Origin: Mycolicibacterium mageritense
Lineage (GTDB): Bacteria; Actinomycetota; Actinomycetes; Mycobacteriales; Mycobacteriaceae
NCBI RefSeq assembly: GCF_010727475.1
Contig: NZ_AP022567.1
Coordinates: forward strand, 4,774,001-4,838,000
Length of the DNA stretch: 64,000 nt
Reading direction: 5' to 3'
The notes below the pieces were generated by a model that had not been told where the DNA came from, did no database searches, and saw nothing but the letters and a program-made list of their open reading frames with translations. Below are positions 42,724-50,163 of this stretch, one piece after another; position 1 is the stretch's first letter, and the number at the start of each line of letters is the position of its first letter. The position numbers and the translations under genes were made by a program.

Positions 42724-43406
42724 AGCTGGGAAACATCCTCATCACCGGCGGCGCGTCCGGCCTCGGGGCAGCGACGGTGGAAGCTGTTGTGCGCCACGGC
42801 GGTAAGCCCATGGTGATCGATCGCAACCGGCCCTCGGCGGACGTACCGTTCCAGTGCGCCGATCTGGCCGACACCGATGCGGTCGACGCTGCGGTGTGCA
42901 TCCTTGCCGATCAGGTGGAACGGAAGATCGACGGTGTGTTCACGGCCGCGGGCATCGACTCGTGCGGCAAGCTCACCGATGTGCCCAGCAAGGACTGGGA
43001 GCGCGTCGTGCACGTCAACCTGTTCGGCACCGTCGCGGTGATCCGATCGGCACTGCCCTTCCTCAAGGCCTCCGGCGGCCGGGTCGTGACATGCGCATCG
43101 ACACTCGGCATCAAGGCCGTCAGCGACGCCACCGCGTACTGCGCCTCGAAGTTCGGCGTGGTCGGCTTCAGCCGCGCGCTCGCCGCCGAACTGGCCGGGG
43201 AGGTGGGCGTCACCACGCTGATCCCGGGCGGGATGTACACGTCGTTCTTCGACGACCGCGACGCACAGTACAAGCCGCCGCCGGACGCCGTGCTGAACGA
43301 GCCCGAGAACGTCGCCGAGACCGTGGTGTTCGCGCTGTCCCAGCCGCCCGGCTGCGAGATCCGTGAACTCGTGGTGTGCGCCTCGACAGAATCCTCGTGG
43401 CCATGA
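42720..43406 (+). CDS. SDR family oxidoreductase in the heptose operon
   Basis: 228 residues, classical SDR: LITGGASGLGAATVEAVVRH, TAAGID, TCASTLGIKAVSD (Ser) and YCASKFG. Too short and of the wrong subclass for HldD-type heptose epimerase, which is an extended SDR. It may modify a sugar or a cofactor-linked intermediate. Start overlaps hldE (GTGA). Confidence 0.88.
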   Translation: MKLGNILITGGASGLGAATVEAVVRHGGKPMVIDRNRPSADVPFQCADLADTDAVDAAVCILADQVERKIDGVFTAAGIDSCGKLTDVPSKDWERVVHVNLFGTVAVIRSALPFLKASGGRVVTCASTLGIKAVSDATAYCASKFGVVGFSRALAAELAGEVGVTTLIPGGMYTSFFDDRDAQYKPPPDAVLNEPENVAETVVFALSQPPGCEIRELVVCASTESSWP

Positions 43407-44383
43407 GTCCCGCGGCACACCGGGTGGTTCCGCTGCGGCCGGCCGGCCGGCCCGACATCGTGGTGTTGCGGGCGTTGGGGCTAGGCGATCTGCTGACCGG
43501 TATCCCCGCGCTCCGCGGGCTGCGGCGAGCCCATCCCGACGCCCACATCACGCTGGCCGCACCGGAGCGGTTCTGCCAACTGGCCATGCTGTCGGGCGCG
43601 ATCGACGAGATCGACCCCACACCGGGCCTCGGCCGCCTTCATCCTCGCCGCCGAAACCCCGACGTGGCGGTGAACTTGCACGGCAGCGGGCCCGAGAGCA
43701 TCGCAGACCTGCTCGGTTTGAAGCCGAAAACCCTGCTGACTCATCGGCACAGTGACTATCCCGAGGTGCCGGGACCACCGTGGCGCGCCGACCTCCACGA
43801 GGTCGACCGATGGTGCGGGATGCTCGAATGGCACGGCATCCCGTGCAATCCGGACGATTTGGCGATCCCGCGGCCGCATGGTTACCCGGATCGATCCGGT
43901 GTCGTGGTGATCCACCCGGGGGCGGCCGCCGCTGCGCGCAGGTGGCCGGCAGATCGATTCGCCGCGGTCGCCGCCCAGTTGCGCCGTGCCGGTCACGACG
44001 TCGTCATCACAGGTGACTGCAACGAGCTCGAGCTCGCCCGCTCGGTGGCGCATCAGGCCGGTTTGCCCGAATCATCGGTGCTCGCCGGAACGTTGGGTCT
44101 GCTCGGCCTGGTTGCGTTGATCAGCGACTGCCGCTTGCTGGTCTGTGGTGACACCGGTGTGGGACACGTCGCCACGGCGACCGGTACGCCGTCGGTGGTG
44201 CTGTTCGGACCCACGCCGCCGAGCCGCTGGGGCCCACGGGGCAACGGCCCGCATATCGCCATCTGGGCCGGGGACAAAGGCGATCCGCATGCTGCCGCGC
44301 CACACAGCGGATTGCTGTTGATCACGGTATCTCGCGTCATCGAAGCCGTCGACAGTTTGTTGAGGGTACCAACATGTCAGTAG
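43403..44383 (+). CDS. GT9 family glycosyltransferase (heptosyltransferase-like), copy 2
   Basis: 326 residues from the ATG that overlaps the SDR stop (ATGA); an in-frame GTG 27 bases upstream is also possible. GT9 signature: IVVLRALGLGDLLTGIPALR. Donor domain: VVVIHPGAAAAARRWPADRF, VVITGD, LLVCGDTGVGHVATATGTPS and VLFGPTPPSRWGP. Compared with copy 1 it keeps the D-T-G-x-G-H loop. A second heptosyl or related hexosyl transfer is likely. Confidence 0.92.
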   Translation: MSPAAHRVVPLRPAGRPDIVVLRALGLGDLLTGIPALRGLRRAHPDAHITLAAPERFCQLAMLSGAIDEIDPTPGLGRLHPRRRNPDVAVNLHGSGPESIADLLGLKPKTLLTHRHSDYPEVPGPPWRADLHEVDRWCGMLEWHGIPCNPDDLAIPRPHGYPDRSGVVVIHPGAAAAARRWPADRFAAVAAQLRRAGHDVVITGDCNELELARSVAHQAGLPESSVLAGTLGLLGLVALISDCRLLVCGDTGVGHVATATGTPSVVLFGPTPPSRWGPRGNGPHIAIWAGDKGDPHAAAPHSGLLLITVSRVIEAVDSLLRVPTCQ

Positions 44384-45666
44384 GCGTCGTCGGGGCCGGA
44401 TACGTCGGCCTCACCACCGCGGTGTGTCTGGCCGAGCGAGACCATGACACCGTGTGCATCGACATCGACAGTGATCGTGTGCAGCAGCTGAACTCCGGTG
44501 TGGTGACACTGGACGAGCCGGGCCTACCACAACTACTCGAGGCGGGATTGCGTAGTGGAAGACTGCGATTCAGCGCCGACCACCGCATCCTCGCCGACCG
44601 CGACGTGGTGTTCGTGTGCGTTCCGACACCGAGCGGCACGGACGGTTCGGCCGACCTCAGCTCGGTGGACCGGGCCGTGCGTGCCCTGGCCGAGACCCTG
44701 CGCCCAGGCGCGGTCGTCGTCCTGAAATCCACCGTTCCCGTCGGTACCGCACGCGCGGTGGCAACCAAGCTGGACGGCACCGGGATCCGGGTGGTGTCCA
44801 ACCCGGAATTCCTCCGAGAAAGCCACGCGGTCTACGACTTCCGGCACCCGGACCGGATCCTGATAGGCGCCACGGACGACGCGGCAGCCGACACGGTTGC
44901 GCGGCTGTACGGTGTAGGCGAGGGAGAGGCGCTGCGGATGAGTCCCGAAAGCGCCGAGTTGTCGAAGTACGCGAGCAACGCGTTCCTCGCGGTCAAGATC
45001 TCGTACACGAACTCCTTGGCGCAGTTGTGTTCGCGGGTCGGTGCCGACATCGGGGACGTCACCAGATGCATGGGCGCCGACGTCCGCATCGGGCGGCACT
45101 TCCTGCAGCCCGGTCCGGGTTGGGGCGGGTCGTGTCTGCCCAAGGACACCGCGGCGCTGGTGCACACCGGAAGGCGCCACGGGGTGGATCTGCCGGAGGT
45201 GTCATCCGCGCGCGCGACCAACCTCGCGCAGGCCGATCGCATCGCCGCAGCCCTGAGCCGGACCATGGCTGAGCCGTTGGCCTCCTCACGGGTCGCGGCA
45301 CTCGGCCTGACATTCAAGGCAGGTACGTGCGATGTGCGCGATTCCCCCGCGTTGGCGATCAGCGGCAGGCTGAGCGGGCTGGGGGCTCAGATCATCGGCT
45401 ACGACCCACGCCTGGCGATGATTGACCACGACGCGTTGCGGCGCTGTGCCGTTGCCGCGGTGGATGATCCGTATCTGGCGACCAAAGAGGCCGACGCGAT
45501 CGTGGTGTTCACCGAGTGGCCCGAGTTCACCGAGCTGGATTGGGCGAGGATCGGCGATCAGGCGCCCGGTGCTGTCGTGCTGGACACCCGCAACGTGCTC
45601 GACTGCGCGGTGATCTCCGAGGCCGGTCTGGCATATCTCGGCAACGGCCGAGCAGCGGGCTTCTGA
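44374..45666 (+). CDS. UDP-glucose 6-dehydrogenase
   Basis: 430 residues. NAD motif VGVVGAGYVGLTTAVCLAER, VCVPTPSG, KSTVPVGTARAVA, NPEFLRESHAVYDF, KYASNAFLAVKISYTNSLAQ and the catalytic Cys254 in GPGWGGSCLPKD. It oxidises UDP-glucose to UDP-glucuronate, the substrate of the UDP-xylose-synthase homologue that opens the operon. It overlaps the GT9 stop by 10 bp. Last gene of the operon. Confidence 0.95.
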   Translation: MSVGVVGAGYVGLTTAVCLAERDHDTVCIDIDSDRVQQLNSGVVTLDEPGLPQLLEAGLRSGRLRFSADHRILADRDVVFVCVPTPSGTDGSADLSSVDRAVRALAETLRPGAVVVLKSTVPVGTARAVATKLDGTGIRVVSNPEFLRESHAVYDFRHPDRILIGATDDAAADTVARLYGVGEGEALRMSPESAELSKYASNAFLAVKISYTNSLAQLCSRVGADIGDVTRCMGADVRIGRHFLQPGPGWGGSCLPKDTAALVHTGRRHGVDLPEVSSARATNLAQADRIAAALSRTMAEPLASSRVAALGLTFKAGTCDVRDSPALAISGRLSGLGAQIIGYDPRLAMIDHDALRRCAVAAVDDPYLATKEADAIVVFTEWPEFTELDWARIGDQAPGAVVLDTRNVLDCAVISEAGLAYLGNGRAAGF

Positions 45667-45681
45667 TCCCGGCTCCGCCGC

Positions 45682-45706
45682 GTTTACGTCGTGGCGTCGC
45701 GGGTAT
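45682..45706 (+). promoter_or_regulatory. SigF-type promoter for the Ppx/GppA gene
   Basis: GTTT, 15 nt, GGGTAT, a perfect consensus, directly after the glycan operon. Leader about 110 nt. Confidence 0.8.
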
Positions 45707-45822
45707 CCACCGGAACCGGCACACGGACGGAGGATGGCCATGCGGAGTTGCACAACGACATCCGGTCATTGCGGTGGCGCGCCGGCCGGGCGATGAGTCA
45801 CGCACGGATGGATCGAGGACAC

Positions 45823-46836
45823 ATGCGGCTGGGAGTGTTGGACGTCGGCTCGAATGCCGCGCAGCTACAGGTGGTCGACGCGTTCGCCGGAGGGCCGCCG
45901 CTGCCGATCCGCGCGGTGAAGATTCCGACCCGGTTGGGCGAGGAAGCCTGTGCTGAAGGCGAAATCGGGCAGAACGGGCAGGATCGCATCGTGGCGGCGG
46001 TGCAGCAGGCCGTCGAGGCGGCCCGCGCGCTGAACGTGGACCAGCTGTACCCGTTCGTGACCGCCGCCATCCGCGACTCGAGCAACCGGGACGACGTGCT
46101 GCAGCGAGTTCTCGACGAAACCGGTACGCGGCTGCGGTTTCTCAGCGGCGAGCAGGAGGCCCGGCTGACCTATTTCGCAGTGCGCAGCTGGTACGGCTGG
46201 CAGGCCGGCAGGCTGCTCAACATCGACATCGGCGGCGGCTCGATGGAGTTGGCCTTCGGCCGCGACGCGGAACCGGAACTGGCGGTGTCCCTTCCACTGG
46301 GTGCGGGCAGAGTCAGCACGGGCTATCTGAGGCCCGACCCGCCGTCGAAGGCACAGGTCAAGGATCTCCGCCGGTACGTCCGTCAACAGGTGCGCGAGGT
46401 GGCCAACCGCGTGCAATGGGAAGGAACGCCACGGCGGGTGGTGGTGAGCTCCAAGACTTTCAAGCAGCTGGCCAGATTCGGCGGGGCGGCCTGCGGGCGT
46501 AAAGGGCCGTTCGTGCGCCGCAGGGTGTCCCGGGCCAAGATCGCGCAATCGGTGCGTGACCTCATGTCGGTCAGCGCGCCTGAGCGTGCCCAGTTCCGCG
46601 GTGTGAAACCGACGCGGGCATGGCAGATCCTCGGTGGTGCGGTGGTCGCATGCGAGACCATGCGGTGCCTGGGCATCGAGCGGGCAGAGGTCAGCCCGTG
46701 GGCACTGCGGGAGGGCATCATGCTGCAGTACCTGTCTTCACTGCGGCTTCCGGACGGCGAATTGACGTTGCAGCCGTTGACATTCGACGAATCGGACCAG
46801 AGCGCGACCGTACGGGCCTTGACGCCCCGGAGCTAA
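45823..46836 (+). CDS. Ppx/GppA family phosphatase
   Basis: 337 residues. ASKHA fold: LGVLDVGSNAAQLQVVDAFA, TAAIRDSSN, FLSGEQEARLTYFAV, NIDIGGGSMELAFG and LPLGAGRVS. Two such genes exist in M. tuberculosis (ppx1, ppx2); they cleave polyphosphate or (p)ppGpp-related nucleotides. The start ATG chosen (MRLGVLDV) follows GAGGAC; an ATG 30 bases upstream is possible. A SigF promoter upstream links it to stress. Convergent 4-bp overlap with topoisomerase IB. Confidence 0.92.
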   Translation: MRLGVLDVGSNAAQLQVVDAFAGGPPLPIRAVKIPTRLGEEACAEGEIGQNGQDRIVAAVQQAVEAARALNVDQLYPFVTAAIRDSSNRDDVLQRVLDETGTRLRFLSGEQEARLTYFAVRSWYGWQAGRLLNIDIGGGSMELAFGRDAEPELAVSLPLGAGRVSTGYLRPDPPSKAQVKDLRRYVRQQVREVANRVQWEGTPRRVVVSSKTFKQLARFGGAACGRKGPFVRRRVSRAKIAQSVRDLMSVSAPERAQFRGVKPTRAWQILGGAVVACETMRCLGIERAEVSPWALREGIMLQYLSSLRLPDGELTLQPLTFDESDQSATVRALTPRS

Positions 46837-47846
46837 CGGTTCACTTTGCGGATCAACCGGGCGGTGCTGCTTTCCAGTAGGGATTGCCGCTTGTCGGTGG
46901 CTCGGACGCGCGCGGCCCGGCGCAAACCCGCCGCGATCGTGAGGCCGTCGCGGTACCCCTCGATCACCCGGGGGTCGACATATGAGCTGCGCGCCACGGC
47001 CGGTGTGTTGCCCAAGGCGTCGGCGACCTCACGCATGACGGCCGATTCGACGCGTTTGACCACTTTCTCGGCAACCGGCGGATCGGCCGTGGCGAACCCT
47101 TCGGCAGCCAGTACCGTGCCGTGCCAGGTGCGCAGATCCTTGACGGTGTAGTCGTCGCCCACCATCTCCTTGAACCTCGCGTTGAGATCCTCCGCATGAA
47201 TGTCGACGAAGCCCGTCGAGTTGCGGTACGCGAGCAACCGTTGCTCGCGACCCGCCCGGCGCCGCAGCGCCGTGACGGCCCGCACGATCTCAGGGTCTTC
47301 GACGGTCAGAGTGCGGCGCACTCCGCTCTTCGCCGGATAGTCGAACTCAACGGTGTCGGCGTGCACCGTGACGTGTTCCCCGAGCAGGGTCGCGATACCG
47401 AAAGAGTTGTTCTCCTCGGCGTATTGGTCGCCGCCTGCGCGAAAATAGCCGAGATCGAGCAGGCGCAGGCCGACGGCCAGCACGCGCTCCCGGACGAAGC
47501 CCCGGGTCCGGAGATCGCCGGCGATCTGTTCGCGCCAATCGGGTAGTGCCGCCGACAGTTGCAGCACCCGGTCGAACTTCTCCTCGCTGCGCTCCTCGCT
47601 CCATCGCTGGTGGTACAGGTACTGTCGGCGCCCCGCGACGTCGGTGCCCACGGCTTGGATGTGTCCGTTGGGATGAGGGCAGATCCACACGTTCTTCCAC
47701 GCCGGGGGGATCACGAGATCCTCGATACGGGCCAGGGTCGCGGGGTCGGTAACCGCTCGGCCGTCGGTGTCCTGATAACTGAAGCCACGGCCTCGGCGCA
47801 CCCGGCGCAGCCCAGGTTCGGCTACCACGCTGCGGCGCAGTCGCAT
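46833..47846 (-). CDS. DNA topoisomerase IB (poxvirus-type)
   Basis: 337 residues, matching bacterial topoisomerase IB. N-terminal domain with FSYQDTDGRAVTDPATLARI and PAWKNVWICPHPNGHIQAVG; catalytic domain RRTLTVEDPEIVRAV, DLRTWHGTVLAAEGFA and active-site Tyr in ARSSYVDPRVIEGY. It relaxes supercoils via a 3'-phosphotyrosine link. Present in M. smegmatis and absent from M. tuberculosis (recalled). Convergent with Ppx/GppA. Confidence 0.94.
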   Translation of the reverse strand: MRLRRSVVAEPGLRRVRRGRGFSYQDTDGRAVTDPATLARIEDLVIPPAWKNVWICPHPNGHIQAVGTDVAGRRQYLYHQRWSEERSEEKFDRVLQLSAALPDWREQIAGDLRTRGFVRERVLAVGLRLLDLGYFRAGGDQYAEENNSFGIATLLGEHVTVHADTVEFDYPAKSGVRRTLTVEDPEIVRAVTALRRRAGREQRLLAYRNSTGFVDIHAEDLNARFKEMVGDDYTVKDLRTWHGTVLAAEGFATADPPVAEKVVKRVESAVMREVADALGNTPAVARSSYVDPRVIEGYRDGLTIAAGLRRAARVRATDKRQSLLESSTARLIRKVNR

Positions 47847-47918
47847 ATTCGCCCGCTCAGGTCGAGGGTGCCGTCTTGACCCCGGGGCCGGGCGCGTGCA
47901 TGCGCCACACCCGAGCTG

Positions 47919-48344
47919 TCACCGTCGTTCGGTGACCAACTGCAGGGGCCGCGGCTCGGTTTGCAGCATCGCAAGCGCGGCCGCGACGCTGGGACTGGTC
48001 GGCAGTGCGCCGTCCGGATCGCAGATCCGCAGCACCCGTGACACCGCTTTGCTGGGTGTCAGGGCCCAGTAGATACCCTCACCCGCGCACTGAACGTTGA
48101 GTGTGTGCAGGGTCGCGAAGCACGTGGCACCGAAGAACTCCACGGCATTGAGATCCAGAACCAGCTTCTGGCTGCGCGCCACGTAGCCCAGCGCGTAGTC
48201 GGCGAACTCAGGGGCGTTGGACGCGTCCAGTTCGCCGTGTACGGAGACGACGGCGGTCTTGGGCTGCGGCCATCGGGTACTGAAATGCGCGCGTTGCGCA
48301 CTGTCCGAGGCAACGAGCCGTTGAGCAACAATTACGGTGGACAT
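47919..48344 (-). CDS. STAS-domain anti-anti-sigma factor (Rsf-like), copy 1
   Basis: 141 residues. STAS core: AVVSVHGELDASNAPEFADY, LVLDLNAVEFFGATCFATLH. The residue at the phospho-acceptor position is Thr74 (FFGAT), and cysteines 75, 86 and 108 are present. It should bind the anti-sigma factor RsbW/UsfX and free SigF. A paralogue sits next to sigF. The two share the leader TGACTCCATCAGTCGGA (+ strand) just before the ATG. Confidence 0.9.
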   Translation of the reverse strand: MSTVIVAQRLVASDSAQRAHFSTRWPQPKTAVVSVHGELDASNAPEFADYALGYVARSQKLVLDLNAVEFFGATCFATLHTLNVQCAGEGIYWALTPSKAVSRVLRICDPDGALPTSPSVAAALAMLQTEPRPLQLVTERR

Positions 48345-48681
48345 GATGACTCCATCAGTCGGATGCGTGTGCTTCTACGGTCGCGGCAAGAGAGGCGCTC
48401 GCTTCTGAAAACCCCGCGCAGGGAGTCACACGGCCCCGCACGTCGTTTGACGCGTCCAGTCGGCTGTGGACTCAACCTGTTTGGAACCCTACGCCACCTG
48501 GCGGGGGTGGTCTATAGAGATAAGACTGTTCTCAGGGACTTTTGACGAGGCCCGCTAATGCAGCGGCGGTGAAAGTACCTGCCCGCTACGTGGTTTGGCG
48601 GATACAGCAACGCCTCACAGCTGCTCCTGTCGTCCAGATTCGTCGCGCCTGCAATGCCGGCGAGATACCCGCCGGCCCAGA

Positions 48682-48697
48682 ATCACCTATAGGTGAT
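48682..48697. promoter_or_regulatory. perfect palindrome ATCACCTATAGGTGAT, candidate operator
   Basis: Sixteen bases, self-complementary, 25 bp upstream of the -35 box of the SigF promoter. Size and symmetry suit a dimeric repressor or activator. No regulator gene is adjacent; the binding protein is unknown. Confidence 0.5.
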
Positions 48698-48722
48698 CGG
48701 TGTGCGAGGCGGTTTGCCGAAA

Positions 48723-48748
48723 GTTTGGCCGCGGCACATGCGGGGTAC
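48723..48748 (+). promoter_or_regulatory. SigF-type promoter for the small membrane protein pair
   Basis: GTTT, 16 nt, GGGTAC; 9 nt to the ATG. Confidence 0.78.
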
Positions 48749-48757
48749 CGCTACGTC

Positions 48758-48991
48758 ATGAGGCTAGGTGGATTATTCGGGACGCTCGTTCTGATCTGGC
48801 TCGTGATCGGAGTGGTCGCGGCGTGGCAGCGCGACTACTTCCACACGGGATCAACCAGTTGTGCCCGGGCCGGCGACATCGCATTAACGGTGCTGGCCGG
48901 GCCGCTCAATTACGCCGGTGTCAATCCGAAAGTGGATCAATGCCGACTGCCGGAACCCAGCGCGATGACCCCCATCGCCACAGTGAAGTGA
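48758..48991 (+). CDS. small membrane protein, unknown function
   Basis: 77 residues from the ATG just after the SigF -10 box. One N-terminal transmembrane segment (MRLGGLFGTLVLIWLVIGVV), then an outside domain of about 50 residues with two cysteines (TSCAR, DQCRL). Followed 7 bp later by a DUF6131-like gene; the two probably form one SigF message. Confidence 0.78.
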   Translation: MRLGGLFGTLVLIWLVIGVVAAWQRDYFHTGSTSCARAGDIALTVLAGPLNYAGVNPKVDQCRLPEPSAMTPIATVK

Positions 48992-48998
48992 GGTCAAG

Positions 48999-49154
48999 AT
49001 GATTGTCTTCGGAGCGATTCTGCTCATTCTCGGCTTGGTGCTGAACATTTACTGGCTGTGGGTCGTCGGGATCGTCCTGTTGGTTGCTGGCGCCGTGTTC
49101 TGGCTATTGGGCTCGATCGGCAGGCCGGTCGCGGGCCGTCGGACGTGGTACTGA
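48999..49154 (+). CDS. DUF6131-like short membrane protein
   Basis: 51 residues, two hydrophobic segments separated by a short turn (MIVFGAILLILGLVLNIYWL, then VVGIVLLVAGAVFWLLGSIG), ending GRRTWY. This pattern (short, YWLW, C-terminal GRR-x-x-Y) matches the DUF6131 proteins common in mycobacteria. GAGGTCA lies before the ATG. A hairpin terminator follows. Confidence 0.78.
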   Translation: MIVFGAILLILGLVLNIYWLWVVGIVLLVAGAVFWLLGSIGRPVAGRRTWY

Positions 49155-49190
49155 ATTCGCAGCAACCGAGCTGCTGTGCGGCCGCGGGTC

Positions 49191-49219
49191 GGGATCCCCG
49201 GAGACACTCCGGGGATCCC
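49191..49219 (+). terminator. 13-bp perfect hairpin after the DUF6131-like gene
   Basis: Arm GGGATCCCCGGAG, loop ACA, arm CTCCGGGGATCCC. No T-run. Confidence 0.78.
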
Positions 49220-49305
49220 CGTCTGTCGGGACATCGTTTGCGTCGGTCCGTTGAGTTCCTGGCGCTGCGGGGCCGCACCGTCGAAGTCGCGCGAATGCTA
49301 TGCCG

Positions 49306-49331
49306 GTTTGACAGCCGGCGGGCCCGGATAG
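49306..49331 (+). promoter_or_regulatory. SigF-type promoter for usfY paralogue 2
   Basis: GTTT, 16 nt, GGATAG: one base off the -10 consensus. Leader about 60 nt. Confidence 0.6.
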
Positions 49332-49393
49332 TTCTACCGTGGATGTCAGCCCAGGAAGTCAGGGGCACGGGATATGGCGGGAAAGGAGCAGCC

Positions 49394-49702
49394 ATGCATG
49401 GCCCGAAGGATCCAGTTGATCACTCCAGAACCACTCGCCCACACGCGGGCGAATCCATGAAGGACAACGCGATCATGCCGGCGCTCGTCGTGATCGGTGT
49501 GGCCCTGGTGCTGTTCGTCGGTTGTCTGGCCGCCTTCGCCACCGGGCACTCCGACGTCGGTCTCACCGTGGGCATGCTGTCCGCGGCAGGGTTCATCGTC
49601 GGCTCGCTGTGGTTGGCCCTCGAACATCTCCGGGTGCGGCGCATCGAGGAGCGTTGGTACGCCGATCATCCCGGTGTGATGAGGCAGCGCCCGAGCAGCT
49701 GA
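49394..49702 (+). CDS. usfY: UsfY-family membrane protein, copy 2
   Basis: 102 residues, the same length as copy 1 at 28684. Shared N-terminus DPVDHSRTTRPHAGESMKD, two transmembrane segments, and a shared LEHLRVRRIEERW-type ending (IEHRRVKNVEQDW in copy 1). AAAGGAG ribosome site. Position upstream of chaB-rsbW-sigF fits the M. tuberculosis order usfY-usfX-sigF, so this is the more likely positional orthologue. Confidence 0.86.
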   Translation: MHGPKDPVDHSRTTRPHAGESMKDNAIMPALVVIGVALVLFVGCLAAFATGHSDVGLTVGMLSAAGFIVGSLWLALEHLRVRRIEERWYADHPGVMRQRPSS

Positions 49703-49758
49703 TCACAAGCACGCCCCCGCCCGGCCTGTGCGGCAGGCCGGACGGAGTCGTGCGTCGG

Positions 49759-50112
49759 TCACTGGTGGAAGGTGAGTGCCAACACGGCAAAGTCGACGGC
49801 CAGCAAGGCGAGTGCGATCAGGGGTACCACGATGCCGCGGCGCAGCCGGGCGGTGAAGATCGACACCGCGAGGGTGATCACCGGTACCACCGGCGCACCG
49901 TAGAACAGGATCCCGAACCAGAAGTCCCCGGGCCCCTCGGAGGCGCACTGCGGGCCGGTGCACCCGGCCATGCCCATGACTTTGCCCATACCGAAGAGGA
50001 ACACCGCAATCGCCGCCGGGATCGTCAGAATTGCCAGCACCCAGTTCACCGACAACCGAAGTTTCCGGCTGCTCTGCTCGTCCCCACGCTTCTCGGTGTG
50101 TGTTTCTGTCAT
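49759..50112 (-). CDS. small membrane protein, unknown function
   Basis: 117 residues. Charged N-terminus (MTETHTEKRGDEQSSRK), three transmembrane segments (about 24-42, 66-86 and 92-115), and two cysteines (AGCTGPQCAS) in the first outside loop that could pair. Divergent from the F420-type oxidoreductase; no good promoter on its own strand was found. Confidence 0.75.
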   Translation of the reverse strand: MTETHTEKRGDEQSSRKLRLSVNWVLAILTIPAAIAVFLFGMGKVMGMAGCTGPQCASEGPGDFWFGILFYGAPVVPVITLAVSIFTARLRRGIVVPLIALALLAVDFAVLALTFHQ

Positions 50113-50128
50113 GGTGGCCGGGTACCCA

Positions 50129-50153
50129 GTTTCGGCCCATAGTGCACGGGTAT
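50129..50153 (+). promoter_or_regulatory. SigF-type promoter for the LLM oxidoreductase
   Basis: GTTT, 15 nt, GGGTAT, a perfect consensus; 10 nt to the ATG. Confidence 0.82.
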
Positions 50154-50163
50154 CCCTTTCTGC

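Larger units (their letters stand above)
48345..48757. other. 413-bp intergenic region with a 16-bp palindrome and a SigF site
   Basis: Between the divergent STAS gene and a small membrane protein gene. It holds the leader conserved with the other STAS gene at the left, ATCACCTATAGGTGAT (48682-48697, perfect palindrome), and a SigF promoter at 48723. A frame extending the small membrane protein upstream through this region has no ribosome site and is not credited. Confidence 0.6.

Noticed and set aside
42720..43406. SDR as HldD-type heptose epimerase
   Set aside because: Classical 228-residue SDR; HldD is an extended SDR of over 300 residues with different motifs.
48661..48700. GGGTAT on the minus strand near the palindrome
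   Set aside because: No GTTT at the correct distance and no gene downstream on that strand close by.
48542..48757. 72-codon upstream extension of the small membrane protein
   Set aside because: It contains the palindrome and the SigF promoter; no ribosome site for the earlier start.
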